From positions 2,276-13,628 of the forward strand of contig DEBW01000042.1 of NCBI GenBank assembly GCA_002348905.1: DNA of 11,353 nucleotides. Direction: 5' to 3'. How positions within the stretch are numbered: the first letter of the stretch is position 1; each line of letters starts with the position of its first letter. The translations under genes and the position numbers were made by a program. The notes beneath the pieces were generated by a model that had not been told where the DNA came from, made no database searches, and worked only from the letters and a program-made list of their open reading frames with translations. Below, piece after piece: positions 1-6,620 of this stretch. Origin of the DNA: Ruminococcus flavefaciens. Its GTDB lineage: Bacteria > Bacillota > Clostridia > Oscillospirales > Ruminococcaceae.

Positions 1-46
1 TATTATATCACAGAATAAATAAAACATCAATATTAAATCCACAGTT

Positions 47-1180
47 TCATCGTTTTTTCAGCGTTTCGGTCCTGTTCATGACACATTTGGCTATAAGCGC
101 GGTCCGTTCAGGTTTCTGCGATGAGAGAATGCGTGAAATGTCGGCTTCTATACCGTCGAGTGCGGAAAGATCAGGCTTTGATATGTCCGAAATGAGTTTT
201 GCCTGCTCGCTGTGCGTTTTTCTGAAGGGCTTGCAGATGATGTTCGCTGTGGTTATCTGGTCGTCGGAACGGTTGTACCATAAGGATGTGCCGCTGTCGA
301 AAACCGGAGCGGCTCCTATCCATTCCAGCTTGTCCGGATCACGGAGAAGTCCGAAGTTGCCGAAGTGCCTGTCCTCATTTGCGATAATGTAGTCGAGGGT
401 TATCATTCCGTCGAGTGCCGGAACGACATCTACGCCCAGTTCCTTACAAATGTTTACGTAGTGCATGTATTCGCTTTCGTGGTTTTTACGCTCGCGTATC
501 TGCATTATCCTGTATGCGCTGACCAGTTCAGTGTGTGTGGTCACAAAGTCCTCGCAAATGCTGAAAGGTTCGTCGGCTATGGTTATCATGTCGTAGTGTA
601 CATGTGCTATGCCGAGCTTTTCCGCGATCAGTGAGGCTATGACTTCGTTATACGGCTGCTGGCGGTACGGGTATGATCCGCCTTTTATCAGACAGCGCTT
701 TCCGTCAATGATCTTCCAGCGCTTCTGCAAATTACCATCAGATGTGTTGTCAGGTGATACGAAGTCGAAACCGGCGTTTTTATCATTTACACCGAACAGG
801 ACATCGCCTATATCGTCAGAGAAGTCGTTGTCGAAGAAGTTGACTGCTTCCCATGTGATGTTGCTGTCATACGGTCTGAGCCAGTAGTGATCAGAAAGGC
901 TGAGACCGAGACATTTGGTTATGAGCTGTTTGGTTGAGGATACGCCGAGCGCTTCAAGAGCGTCGGAAACTCCCATTCGGCTTGCTGGAATAGAACGTCC
1001 TGCCCACCAGTGATTCAGTGCATATCTGTCGACGGTCTCACCGTGGCGGAGCTGATGAACAACTCCTACGGGCAGATGCTCCTTCGCAGATATATTATCA
1101 ATGCTTGTTATAACGCCGAGGTCTTCATCTATCTCAACGTCTGCAACTGAAATGTTCTTATGCATAAGAGTGTACTTCAT
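47..1180 (-). CDS. HipA-like kinase-fold protein (orphan)
   Basis: Protein of 377 residues with the C-terminal kinase fold of the HipA family, whose characterised members are Ser/Thr kinases. Visible motifs are a candidate ATP lysine in RCLIKGG (about residue 166), a helix Glu in PYNEVIASL (about 179), the catalytic-loop motif NEDRHFGNFG (about 268-277) and the metal-binding FDSG (about 294-297). The catalytic residues look intact. The N-terminal 150 residues are not a recognisable HipA N-lobe. There is no HipB-like HTH gene beside it, so a classical toxin-antitoxin pair is not supported and the substrate is unknown. I chose the ATG at 1180 because AGGAGGT (1194-1188) lies 7 nt upstream; an in-frame GTG at 1189 overlaps that ribosome site. 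A consensus promoter lies just upstream. Base composition resembles the right-flank host-like genes rather than the AT-rich neighbour at 1359-2954. Confidence 0.8.
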   Translation of the reverse strand: MKYTLMHKNISVADVEIDEDLGVITSIDNISAKEHLPVGVVHQLRHGETVDRYALNHWWAGRSIPASRMGVSDALEALGVSSTKQLITKCLGLSLSDHYWLRPYDSNITWEAVNFFDNDFSDDIGDVLFGVNDKNAGFDFVSPDNTSDGNLQKRWKIIDGKRCLIKGGSYPYRQQPYNEVIASLIAEKLGIAHVHYDMITIADEPFSICEDFVTTHTELVSAYRIMQIRERKNHESEYMHYVNICKELGVDVVPALDGMITLDYIIANEDRHFGNFGLLRDPDKLEWIGAAPVFDSGTSLWYNRSDDQITTANIICKPFRKTHSEQAKLISDISKPDLSALDGIEADISRILSSQKPERTALIAKCVMNRTETLKKR

Positions 1181-1209
1181 CGCTCTCACCTCCTGTGTGC
1201 TTTGCGATT

Positions 1210-1238
1210 ATTATACCATTATCCGAGCGATAAATCAA
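1210..1238 (-). promoter_or_regulatory. Sigma-A promoter of the HipA-like gene
   Basis: On the minus strand, TTGATT (1238-1233) and TATAAT (1215-1210) are separated by exactly 17 bp, with an extended TGG directly before the -10. The start codon at 1180 follows after a short leader carrying AGGAGGT. This is a near-consensus housekeeping promoter. Confidence 0.85.
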
Positions 1239-1358
1239 GTGCTTTGGTATACTATTATAATGGGGAACGATTCCTGCTTCTTCACAGGGGGCAGTTCTGA
1301 AAATTCTTTTGCGTGAAAAAAGTGGTAAAAGTGATATGCAAGCATTTCTCAATTTAGT

Positions 1359-2954
1359 CTATAGCGCAACATCATTCAATCTATTGCAGTAATTCGTTAT
1401 ATGATCTTTCAAACAGGAATAAACGTCTTTGCTTCTATTATGTATAAAATCTAAAGCACTATCATTTCTGTAATACATTGCGAAACCGGCATTTGGTTTC
1501 CATACGAAGTTATTTTTCTCAGTTCTGAGTTTGCTTAATTCATCAATATTTACATTTTTAAGTATTGTAGTGAGTGCATTTATATGTTTTATAATTGCGG
1601 ATTTAGGGACGTCGTTTTCTATAGAAAGGAGAAGATAAGGCTTAGTTTCTTTTCCAAAATCGTCTTCTTTCCTCAATGACTCTAAAAGCACAAACAGGAA
1701 ATCTTGAATTGCAGTCTCAATGCCACAATAAACATATCGGCTTGCCTGTTGAGCAGATAGGCCATTTTCTTTGCATAAGTCCCACACTTCATCAAGATCG
1801 TTCTCGTTACATAATGCTTTCATAGCCTTCTTTAAGTCCATAATGCTGTAAATATTCTGAGATAATATATTTTCAACGTCTATTTCAAGGAACTTTCTAC
1901 AAATTGTTTCTATATTAGCAAGCTTTTGCTGATAATACTCAGTAAGCTTCTCCGTATATTTTTCCCGTATCTGTTTAATTGCTTTTTCTGATAATACTTG
2001 ATTCAGCTTAGCTGCCGAATCGCAGGTAGAATACTTTTCTTCAATAATTTCCTCGTCAATCTTGGTCATGAAATAAAAATACCGAGGGATAAAATGAGAA
2101 TTTGGAGCTTCTATATTAAAGCTGAGCTTATATTCATTAGCTGCATTCTCTGCTTTCCTGGCATCTCCATCTTGGTTTGGTTTGTAATAATACGGACTTA
2201 CGAAGTTTTGATTATCTAAGGCGCTACTGCGTATAAATTTTGACGTTAATTCTGTAAGTCGGTCGTTGTCTTCATATGATGCCAATGTTTGCTGTTCTTT
2301 ATCATTATAAGAATAATAGTATATTGTGGGAATTATATCAAGCCGTTTAAAAACTCTTTCATAGTTCGTGTATACAAGAACTCCGAAATTACATTCATTA
2401 TCATAGTATTCTGAATCATATAACTTCTCAACATCAAAAGATTTAATATCAACGTATAACTGCTCAAAAAAGTCGCCGGAACAGAATTTGGATTTTATAC
2501 CATCTACAGCTTTATTGAATTCAGTGGATATATCAGCCTTTTCAATATCAAACTTTCCCTTCTCGGTATTAATGTTACTGAAAATAGCCGGCAACATATG
2601 CTCAAGAATAGCATCACACATCCATATGCCTAATAGAGTTCTCTCTGTAGAATTCACAACCTCAGGAATATCTATTCCTAACTCGCTGAAATAGCCGACT
2701 GTATTGGCTATTACCATTTCTTTATTAAGAGCAAAACCCTTTCCATTCTTCTTGTCTTCAAATATGACATCAGTATTCTTAAATGTAACTTCAAAGAGGT
2801 ATCTTAGATTTGTTGCTGACGTTGGTGAATATAATGTCTTCTTGATTCTATCGTCATTAATAACGACCTTATGGCTTTTTAAATTAACATTCTTGTTTCC
2901 GTATATCCCTTCTAGAATTTCATCCAGAGCTTCCTTTCTGCTAATTGTTATCAT
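1359..2954 (-). CDS. Large cargo protein of unknown function
   Basis: Protein of 531 residues that I do not recognise. It is soluble-looking, without a signal peptide or membrane segment, and rich in Lys, Glu, Asn, Ile and Tyr. No Walker, HNH, PD-(D/E)xK, HEPN-type RxxxxH or zinc-binding pattern stands out. Residues about 315-440 (from EEIIEEKYSTCD through KAMKALCNENDLDEVWDLC) look strongly helical. There is a Tyr-rich stretch (IIPTIYYYSY) near the middle and a Trp/Tyr/Asn-rich C-terminus (NFVWKPNAGFAMYYRND). The gene starts at 2954 with AGGAGG (2966-2961) 6 nt upstream and runs divergently from the element's replication gene. It is visibly AT-richer than the flanking HipA-like and AraC-type genes. 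Being the only non-mobility gene between the replication module and the left flank, it is best read as the element's cargo. A phage-defence or host-interference role is only a guess from position. Confidence 0.75.
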   Translation of the reverse strand: MITISRKEALDEILEGIYGNKNVNLKSHKVVINDDRIKKTLYSPTSATNLRYLFEVTFKNTDVIFEDKKNGKGFALNKEMVIANTVGYFSELGIDIPEVVNSTERTLLGIWMCDAILEHMLPAIFSNINTEKGKFDIEKADISTEFNKAVDGIKSKFCSGDFFEQLYVDIKSFDVEKLYDSEYYDNECNFGVLVYTNYERVFKRLDIIPTIYYYSYNDKEQQTLASYEDNDRLTELTSKFIRSSALDNQNFVSPYYYKPNQDGDARKAENAANEYKLSFNIEAPNSHFIPRYFYFMTKIDEEIIEEKYSTCDSAAKLNQVLSEKAIKQIREKYTEKLTEYYQQKLANIETICRKFLEIDVENILSQNIYSIMDLKKAMKALCNENDLDEVWDLCKENGLSAQQASRYVYCGIETAIQDFLFVLLESLRKEDDFGKETKPYLLLSIENDVPKSAIIKHINALTTILKNVNIDELSKLRTEKNNFVWKPNAGFAMYYRNDSALDFIHNRSKDVYSCLKDHITNYCNRLNDVAL

Positions 2955-2971
2955 ATTTTACCTCCTCGCTG

Positions 2972-2996
2972 GCTTTCCGAAAAATCATCGGAAAGC
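2972..2996 (-). repeat. Perfect inverted repeat before the cargo gene's RBS
   Basis: A perfect 9-bp inverted repeat (GCTTTCCGA and TCGGAAAGC) encloses a 7-nt loop. It ends 5 nt before the AGGAGG ribosome site of the 531-residue gene. In the leader RNA it would form a hairpin next to the ribosome site. As DNA it could be an operator for a dimeric regulator. It has no U-tract after it, so it is not a typical terminator. Confidence 0.65.
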
Positions 2997-3031
2997 ACGC
3001 TCTAAATAGTTTAGGAAATTAATTAGCTGAA

Positions 3032-3060
3032 TTTACAAAACCTTGTAGATGTGGTAACAT
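3032..3060 (+). promoter_or_regulatory. Candidate promoter of the replication gene
   Basis: TTTACA (3032-3037) and TAACAT (3055-3060) are 17 bp apart, with an extended TGG before the -10. The -35 matches consensus at 5 of 6 positions and the -10 at 4 of 6. It would give a leader of roughly 170 nt before the TTG start at 3242, containing the hairpins described separately. The left arm of a long inverted repeat lies in the spacer, so a protein bound there could repress this promoter. Confidence 0.5.
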
Positions 3061-3107
3061 AGTAAATGTAAACAGAAGCGCTAATGTTACAACATAAGCC
3101 TACAAGG
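3041..3107. repeat. Two-tier inverted repeat in the divergent region
   Basis: CCTTGTAG (3041-3048) is matched by CTACAAGG (3100-3107). Inside these arms GTAACAT (3054-3060) is matched by ATGTTAC (3084-3090). Both pairs are perfect and share nearly the same centre, around 3072-3074, where the palindrome AGCGCT (3077-3082) lies. The structure sits between the divergent cargo and replication genes and overlaps the candidate promoter at 3032-3060. It could be an operator, a cruciform-type replication origin for the adjacent helicase, or an RNA structure. Position favours an operator or origin, but the sequence alone does not decide. Confidence 0.6.
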
Positions 3108-3135
3108 TCCACGACATTTCAGCTGTGGTCCGCTC

Positions 3136-3170
3136 GCACATTTTTAAGTTTCGTCTGAAAGAAAATGTGC
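3136..3170 (+). repeat. Leader hairpin upstream of the replication gene
   Basis: GCACATTTT (3136-3144) pairs perfectly with AAAATGTGC (3162-3170). A smaller stem, TTTC with GAAA around a GTCT loop (3149-3160), nests inside. A further GCAG/CTGC pair (3184-3198) lies just downstream. Together these make the 170-nt leader of the replication gene highly structured. No terminator U-tract follows the main stem. Confidence 0.55.
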
Positions 3171-3215
3171 TCGTCATACGGAGGCAGCTTACAACTGCAC
3201 CTTTATACAAATGCT

Positions 3216-3230
3216 ACCTCCAAAGGAGGT
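3216..3230 (+). promoter_or_regulatory. Ribosome site folded into a hairpin
   Basis: ACCTCC (3216-3221) and GGAGGT (3225-3230) form a perfect 6-bp stem with an AAA loop. The right arm is the whole Shine-Dalgarno core of the replication gene, within AAAGGAGGTGA, about 9 nt before the TTG start. Closed, the hairpin would hide the ribosome site. Together with the weak TTG start this suggests translational limitation of the replication protein. Confidence 0.6.
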
Positions 3231-3241
3231 GAAAGAGAAAC

Positions 3242-4609
3242 TTGACAATTAAAGAAATAGCTGACAGAATAAAGGGAATTCCGAAGATATCGGTAAATGA
3301 TCCCGATCACGCAGCTGATGAGATAGCTCCTGAAGTTATAAAGAAGGGAATACTCTGTTACTCTAACAGGATTCCTGTAATAAAAAAGGGACTTCATCAT
3401 CAGCGAATCAGTAATGATGACGCAGAAGCAATAGTATCCAATCTTCTTGATGATAAATCTCGCATGATTGTTCCTAGCAAGGAAATCAAGGAGACATTGA
3501 AGCGCTTGTGCTATGCTCCGGAATTACAGGTAGACCTCGAAGAGGAGTTCTGGAAGGGTCAGCTGCTGGTAAACCTGACACACGGTATTTATGATATCAT
3601 GAAGCAGGAACTCGTCCCTGTACGCAATGACTATTTATTTGATTATTTTATAAATATCAGATACATACCTCATTGCCGTTTAGAGGATGCGCCTACGTTC
3701 AAGCATTATATTGAAACAAGCGTAGGTATGGAGCAACTGGAGTGCTTGTTGAGAGTGCTGGGTTACTGTATCAGCAGTCTGACAAAAGGCAGAAAAGCAT
3801 TCGTCTTTTACGGAATCGGAAAGACAGGTAAGAGCACGATCTTGAATGTCCTTGAAGCTGTAGTCGGCGGAGGTTTGGTATCGCATGAACCTTTTCACAC
3901 AATGTCCGGCGAGAGAGCAAAAGCTCACTACGAGGGCAAGAGAGTGAATATCAGTCGTGAGACAAGTACCAAGCCGAATCGCAATGAAGAGAGTTTTAAA
4001 AGTCTTATCTCATGCGAGTACACAACAGGATCTGAGAAATACGAAAAGCAGCGCGACTTTGTTGCTACGCTGAGTTTTGTCTTCGCAGGCAATTCCGATG
4101 TGGACTTTACATTCATGGATGACGCTATTCTCGACAGACTGGTGTATATTATCTTCAATCGCACTATTCCCGAAGATGAAATAGATCTTGATTTAGAGGA
4201 GAAACTGCTCGCAGAAAAGGACGTCATCTTTTCACTTGCTCTTGATAGTCTTAAGGGACTTATCGAGGACAAGTATGACTTTAAGATGGCTCCTATTGCT
4301 GAGGAACATATCAAGCACCGCCGTTACCTTATCCACACCGCTGAAAGTTTTCTTGATGAAAAATGCAAGCTGTCAAAAAGTGGCAAGGTAACAAAACGTG
4401 CTCTGTTTGCGGCTTATAAAGCTTTCTGCAAAGCCAACGCTTTGAAAGCAGATGGCCGTAACACCTTCTACGACAAAGTTCGTAATTACAATGCATCTAT
4501 TACTGACGGCAGAGCTCCTGACAGCACCGGAAACAGTGTACAAGCCTTCCTCGGCATATCTCTTATCGGAGGAGAGAGTCAGGTAACGGATGACGACTCT
4601 GACGAGTAA
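3242..4609 (+). CDS. SF3 helicase / D5-type replication initiator
   Basis: Protein of 455 residues with a superfamily 3 helicase core of the phage/plasmid D5-primase C-terminal type. Walker A is GIGKTGKS (191-198), motif B lies around VNISRE (235-240), the motif C/sensor is FVFAGNSD (279-286) and a likely arginine finger is in ILDRL (299). Residues about 345-400 look like a winged-helix DNA-binding tail. No primase domain precedes the helicase: the N-terminal 110 residues contain no archaeo-eukaryotic primase or zinc motif. The protein probably opens the element's origin and unwinds DNA as a ring, using host primase. The start is TTG at 3242, with AAAGGAGGTGA upstream; no earlier ATG or GTG fits. 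It leads a likely replication-mobilization operon with the genes at 4756 and 5102. Its C-terminus is acidic (DDDSDE). Confidence 0.85.
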   Translation: MTIKEIADRIKGIPKISVNDPDHAADEIAPEVIKKGILCYSNRIPVIKKGLHHQRISNDDAEAIVSNLLDDKSRMIVPSKEIKETLKRLCYAPELQVDLEEEFWKGQLLVNLTHGIYDIMKQELVPVRNDYLFDYFINIRYIPHCRLEDAPTFKHYIETSVGMEQLECLLRVLGYCISSLTKGRKAFVFYGIGKTGKSTILNVLEAVVGGGLVSHEPFHTMSGERAKAHYEGKRVNISRETSTKPNRNEESFKSLISCEYTTGSEKYEKQRDFVATLSFVFAGNSDVDFTFMDDAILDRLVYIIFNRTIPEDEIDLDLEEKLLAEKDVIFSLALDSLKGLIEDKYDFKMAPIAEEHIKHRRYLIHTAESFLDEKCKLSKSGKVTKRALFAAYKAFCKANALKADGRNTFYDKVRNYNASITDGRAPDSTGNSVQAFLGISLIGGESQVTDDDSDE

Positions 4610-4618
4610 AAACAACGT

Positions 4619-4650
4619 CTATATCCTGGGGCTTCGGCCCCGGGGTGTAG
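4619..4650 (+). other. 14-bp RNA hairpin with UUCG tetraloop
   Basis: Positions 4619-4632 pair with 4637-4650 around a TTCG loop closed by C-G. The 14 bp include three G-U pairs (4622/4647, 4624/4645, 4627/4642) that pair well only as plus-strand RNA. It begins 9 nt after the stop of the replication gene. The following ataattattc is not a strong U-tract, so it may be a weak terminator, an mRNA 3'-end stabiliser or processing site between the replication and mobilization genes. Confidence 0.7.
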
Positions 4651-4673
4651 ATAATTATTCGGCTGCACCGAGA

Positions 4674-4737
4674 GGTGTGGGAGTAAGAACTAAGTGTGGG
4701 AATGACTGTTACAAGTTTAGCAGTTGCACCCACAACC
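4674..4737 (+). other. Candidate oriT region (repeats before mobC)
   Basis: GTGTGGGA occurs twice (4675-4682 and 4694-4701). The second copy's TGTGGG (4695-4700) is complementary to CCCACA (4729-4734), with an inner ACTG/CAGT pair (4704-4707 and 4721-4724). Origins of transfer often lie directly upstream of the relaxosome genes and carry such inverted repeats. The nick site cannot be assigned from sequence alone. Confidence 0.35.
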
Positions 4738-4755
4738 ACGAAAGGGGTCTATATA

Positions 4756-5109
4756 ATGGCTACTAAAACTAAAATGGATTCAGAGATAAAGGTTCGCTGC
4801 AACTCTGATGAAAAAGAAGACTTAAAGAAACGTGCCGAAGAAGTGAAGCTCGGTATGAGCGACTTCATTCGTTCACTTATATTCGGCAAGGAAAAGCTTG
4901 TGCTTCTCTCGGAAGGATCAGAGATAGCAAAGGCACTGTTCCTCATACATACAGATCTTGAATACTTCCGCAGCAACGGAGGTATTCCTGAAGAGTCATT
5001 AAGAGCTATAACAGCGGCTTTCAATGATGTGTCTACAAAACTCGATGCTATCGCTGAAAACCTGACAGATATCCACGCCGAGAGCGAGGAGGCTGATTCT
5101 GATGAGTAA
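4756..5109 (+). CDS. MobC-like ribbon-helix-helix relaxosome accessory protein
   Basis: Protein of 117 residues. Residues 10-44 (EIKVRCNSDEKEDLKKRAEE followed by LGMSDFIRSLIFG) fit a ribbon-helix-helix fold: a basic beta strand followed by two helices with a conserved small-residue turn. This is typical of MobC-type proteins, which bind oriT and help the relaxase nick it. The C-terminal half is helical and ends in an acidic tail (ESEEADSDE). I chose the ATG at 4756, 8 nt after AAAGGGG. A longer form from GTG at 4696 lacks a ribosome site and would run through the oriT-like repeats. The stop overlaps the relaxase start (ATGAGTAA), indicating translational coupling and joint function. Confidence 0.75.
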   Translation: MATKTKMDSEIKVRCNSDEKEDLKKRAEEVKLGMSDFIRSLIFGKEKLVLLSEGSEIAKALFLIHTDLEYFRSNGGIPEESLRAITAAFNDVSTKLDAIAENLTDIHAESEEADSDE

Positions 5110-6226
5110 GAACGATACAATTTCTGCTGTCCTCAAGTTCATCAACGGACGTAATGACAGCAAGGAATACTTGCAGGGATTATTTAATTATATTACAGAT
5201 CCTGTAAAGACCGATAACGGTAATCTTGTGTTAACACATGGATGTTCTAAAAAGCATCCTCTTGAAGATATCCTTGCGAACAAGAAACTGTGGCACAAGA
5301 CTCACGGAAAACAGGGCGAGCACTTCGTACTTGCCTTAGCCACATGCGGTGAAAACAAGTCACCATTAGAGGTACTCAGTGTTGTCAAAGAGATTGTGGC
5401 AACAGTTTATCCTGAGAATATAGCGATTATCGCTGGTCACACAGACAGCAAGCATTTGCATTTTCATGTCGCACTTGATGCCGTAAACGCTGTGACAGGC
5501 CGTAAGTTCTCTCAGGGACCTGCCGACCTTAACAGAGTCAAGCAGAAGGCTAACAACATACTCAAGAAGCACGGCTTTGAGATAATTACAGCCAGCGCCA
5601 ACGACTTTGTTGACCACACTGATTACTCTAACGAAGTCGGCTTCGACTTCCTTGAACTTGATGAGTCTCAGTTCATTACCGAGTCTCGTCTTGAGAAAAT
5701 ATCCGCATTCACCGATAGTGTCAGCATTGAAGGCACTATCGAATCTATCAGCAGTTGGGATTACGATGACTGCGACACACCAAATTATTTCGGAGGTTAT
5801 ATCATGAATAACTATTTCGCACCTCCTGTGCCTCAGACACAGGCTATGCACGCAACAACACCCACAGTAGAAGCGGTTCCCGCCACCACCTATGAGGCGG
5901 TTCCCGCAGCTTGTGGAAACACTAATAATTACCCTAACACCAACGTGGTAACTGGTCCTATATTTCGTATCAAGGGCAACCAGAATTCAAATTTTGAAGG
6001 ACTTACATCTCTTGTTAAAGAGGCTGTCTCTGATGCATATGAACATCTTCACGATAATTCAAGGCTCGCTCTTAGAATGCAGCAGTACGGTCAGCAGACA
6101 GGTCATCCGTCAAATGTTTCGGTTATTGGAAGTCCCATTTTTGAGATAGACACCACTGCACCAGCAGGCTCGGAATATGATGATGATGACGACTACATCG
6201 AGGGCGACTATGGTGCATGCAAGTAA
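5102..6226 (+). CDS. MOB_P-type relaxase (mobilization nuclease)
   Basis: Protein of 374 residues. The relaxase domain occupies about residues 1-170: the candidate nucleophile is Tyr30 in FNYITDPVKT, and the metal-binding three-histidine motif is in GHTDSKHLHFHV (His113, His120, His122). The protein would cleave one strand at oriT and stay bound to its 5' end for transfer. The start overlaps the mobC stop by 8 nt, with AGGAGG (5087-5092) inside mobC. The region after residue 235 is not relaxase-like. It has a Pro/Ala/Thr-rich stretch with an 8-codon repeat (EAVPATTY / EAVPAACG), two similar patches (GPIFRI and GSPIFEI) and a tail with five consecutive Asp. It is shorter than many MOB_P relaxases and lacks any helicase or primase extension. 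Confidence 0.85.
   Translation: MSKNDTISAVLKFINGRNDSKEYLQGLFNYITDPVKTDNGNLVLTHGCSKKHPLEDILANKKLWHKTHGKQGEHFVLALATCGENKSPLEVLSVVKEIVATVYPENIAIIAGHTDSKHLHFHVALDAVNAVTGRKFSQGPADLNRVKQKANNILKKHGFEIITASANDFVDHTDYSNEVGFDFLELDESQFITESRLEKISAFTDSVSIEGTIESISSWDYDDCDTPNYFGGYIMNNYFAPPVPQTQAMHATTPTVEAVPATTYEAVPAACGNTNNYPNTNVVTGPIFRIKGNQNSNFEGLTSLVKEAVSDAYEHLHDNSRLALRMQQYGQQTGHPSNVSVIGSPIFEIDTTAPAGSEYDDDDDYIEGDYGACK
5804..6226 (+). CDS. Possible internal start: relaxase C-terminal protein
   Basis: An in-frame ATG at 5804 (relaxase codon 235, MNNYFAPPVPQTQ) is preceded by GGAGG (5792-5796) at a 7-nt spacing, as good as the site of any annotated gene here. It would give a separate 140-residue protein containing the Pro/Thr-rich linker, both PIF patches and the acidic tail but none of the nuclease domain. 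The start coincides with the boundary between the relaxase domain region and the unrelated C-terminal part. Independent expression is an inference. The match could also be chance, since GGAGGT encodes Gly-Gly here. Confidence 0.4.
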   Translation: MNNYFAPPVPQTQAMHATTPTVEAVPATTYEAVPAACGNTNNYPNTNVVTGPIFRIKGNQNSNFEGLTSLVKEAVSDAYEHLHDNSRLALRMQQYGQQTGHPSNVSVIGSPIFEIDTTAPAGSEYDDDDDYIEGDYGACK

Positions 6227-6229
6227 TAT

Positions 6230-6254
6230 GATAACTCCTGTAATTGGAGTTATC
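6230..6254 (+). terminator. Inverted repeat after the relaxase gene
   Basis: GATAACTCC (6230-6238) and GGAGTTATC (6246-6254) form a perfect 9-bp stem with a 7-nt loop, starting 4 nt after the relaxase stop. No U-tract follows, so termination would be weak. It may instead protect the 3' end of the mobilization mRNA or act as an operator for the excisionase gene downstream. Confidence 0.45.
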
Positions 6255-6325
6255 CATACCTACATTATACGATAAAAAATGGCACAGGTCAATAGTGTCG
6301 TTACTATATCTAAGGAGGAATTATT

Positions 6326-6613
6326 ATGACGCTGGAAAGAAAAGCACAGCTTGCTAGACAGCTCGTTGCAATCATTTTTGAGCTTACATCAGCCGGAGAG
6401 GTGCCGACTGATGTAATGCCTGTAGAGCAGCCCAAGAAACCTGTTGAGATGCTCACACTTAAAGAGAGCTTGGATATCATACCGGGTTTATCTATGCATA
6501 CGCTTCGCCAGCTTGTCCTTCAGGGCAAGATAAAAAGTGTGAGATGTGGTGCGGGCGTTCGCGGAAAGATTCTCATAGCAAAGAATGAACTCTTAAGCTA
6601 CTTCGAATCATGA
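6326..6613 (+). CDS. xis: Excisionase-type HTH DNA-binding protein
   Basis: Protein of 95 residues. The C-terminal half (about 42-94: MLTLKESLDIIPGLSMHTLR, then LQGKIKSVRCGAGVRGKILI and NELLSYF) matches the excisionase/MerR-like winged helix found in Xis proteins of integrative elements: LTLKE opening, recognition helix, and a basic wing before the final IAKNELLSYF helix. The N-terminal 40 residues add a helix and a Pro-rich linker. AAGGAGG (6312-6318) lies 7 nt before the ATG. It directly precedes the integrase gene, the usual order for an excision-control module: Xis bends attachment-site DNA and biases the integrase towards excision. A purely regulatory role is possible. Confidence 0.8.
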   Translation: MTLERKAQLARQLVAIIFELTSAGEVPTDVMPVEQPKKPVEMLTLKESLDIIPGLSMHTLRQLVLQGKIKSVRCGAGVRGKILIAKNELLSYFES

Positions 6614-6620
6614 AATAACG

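Noticed and set aside
1158..1352. A 64-codon leftward frame between the cargo and HipA-like genes
   Set aside because: It covers the promoter and start of the HipA-like gene, has no ribosome site and no recognisable protein features.
4690..4702. TAAGTG as a known MOB_Q-type nick site
   Set aside because: Only six bases match the IncQ-like TAAGTGCG core and the relaxase is MOB_P-like, so the match is probably chance.
4696..4755. Upstream GTG start for the MobC-like gene
   Set aside because: It lacks a ribosome site and would translate the oriT-like repeats; the ATG at 4756 has AAAGGGG at a good spacing.
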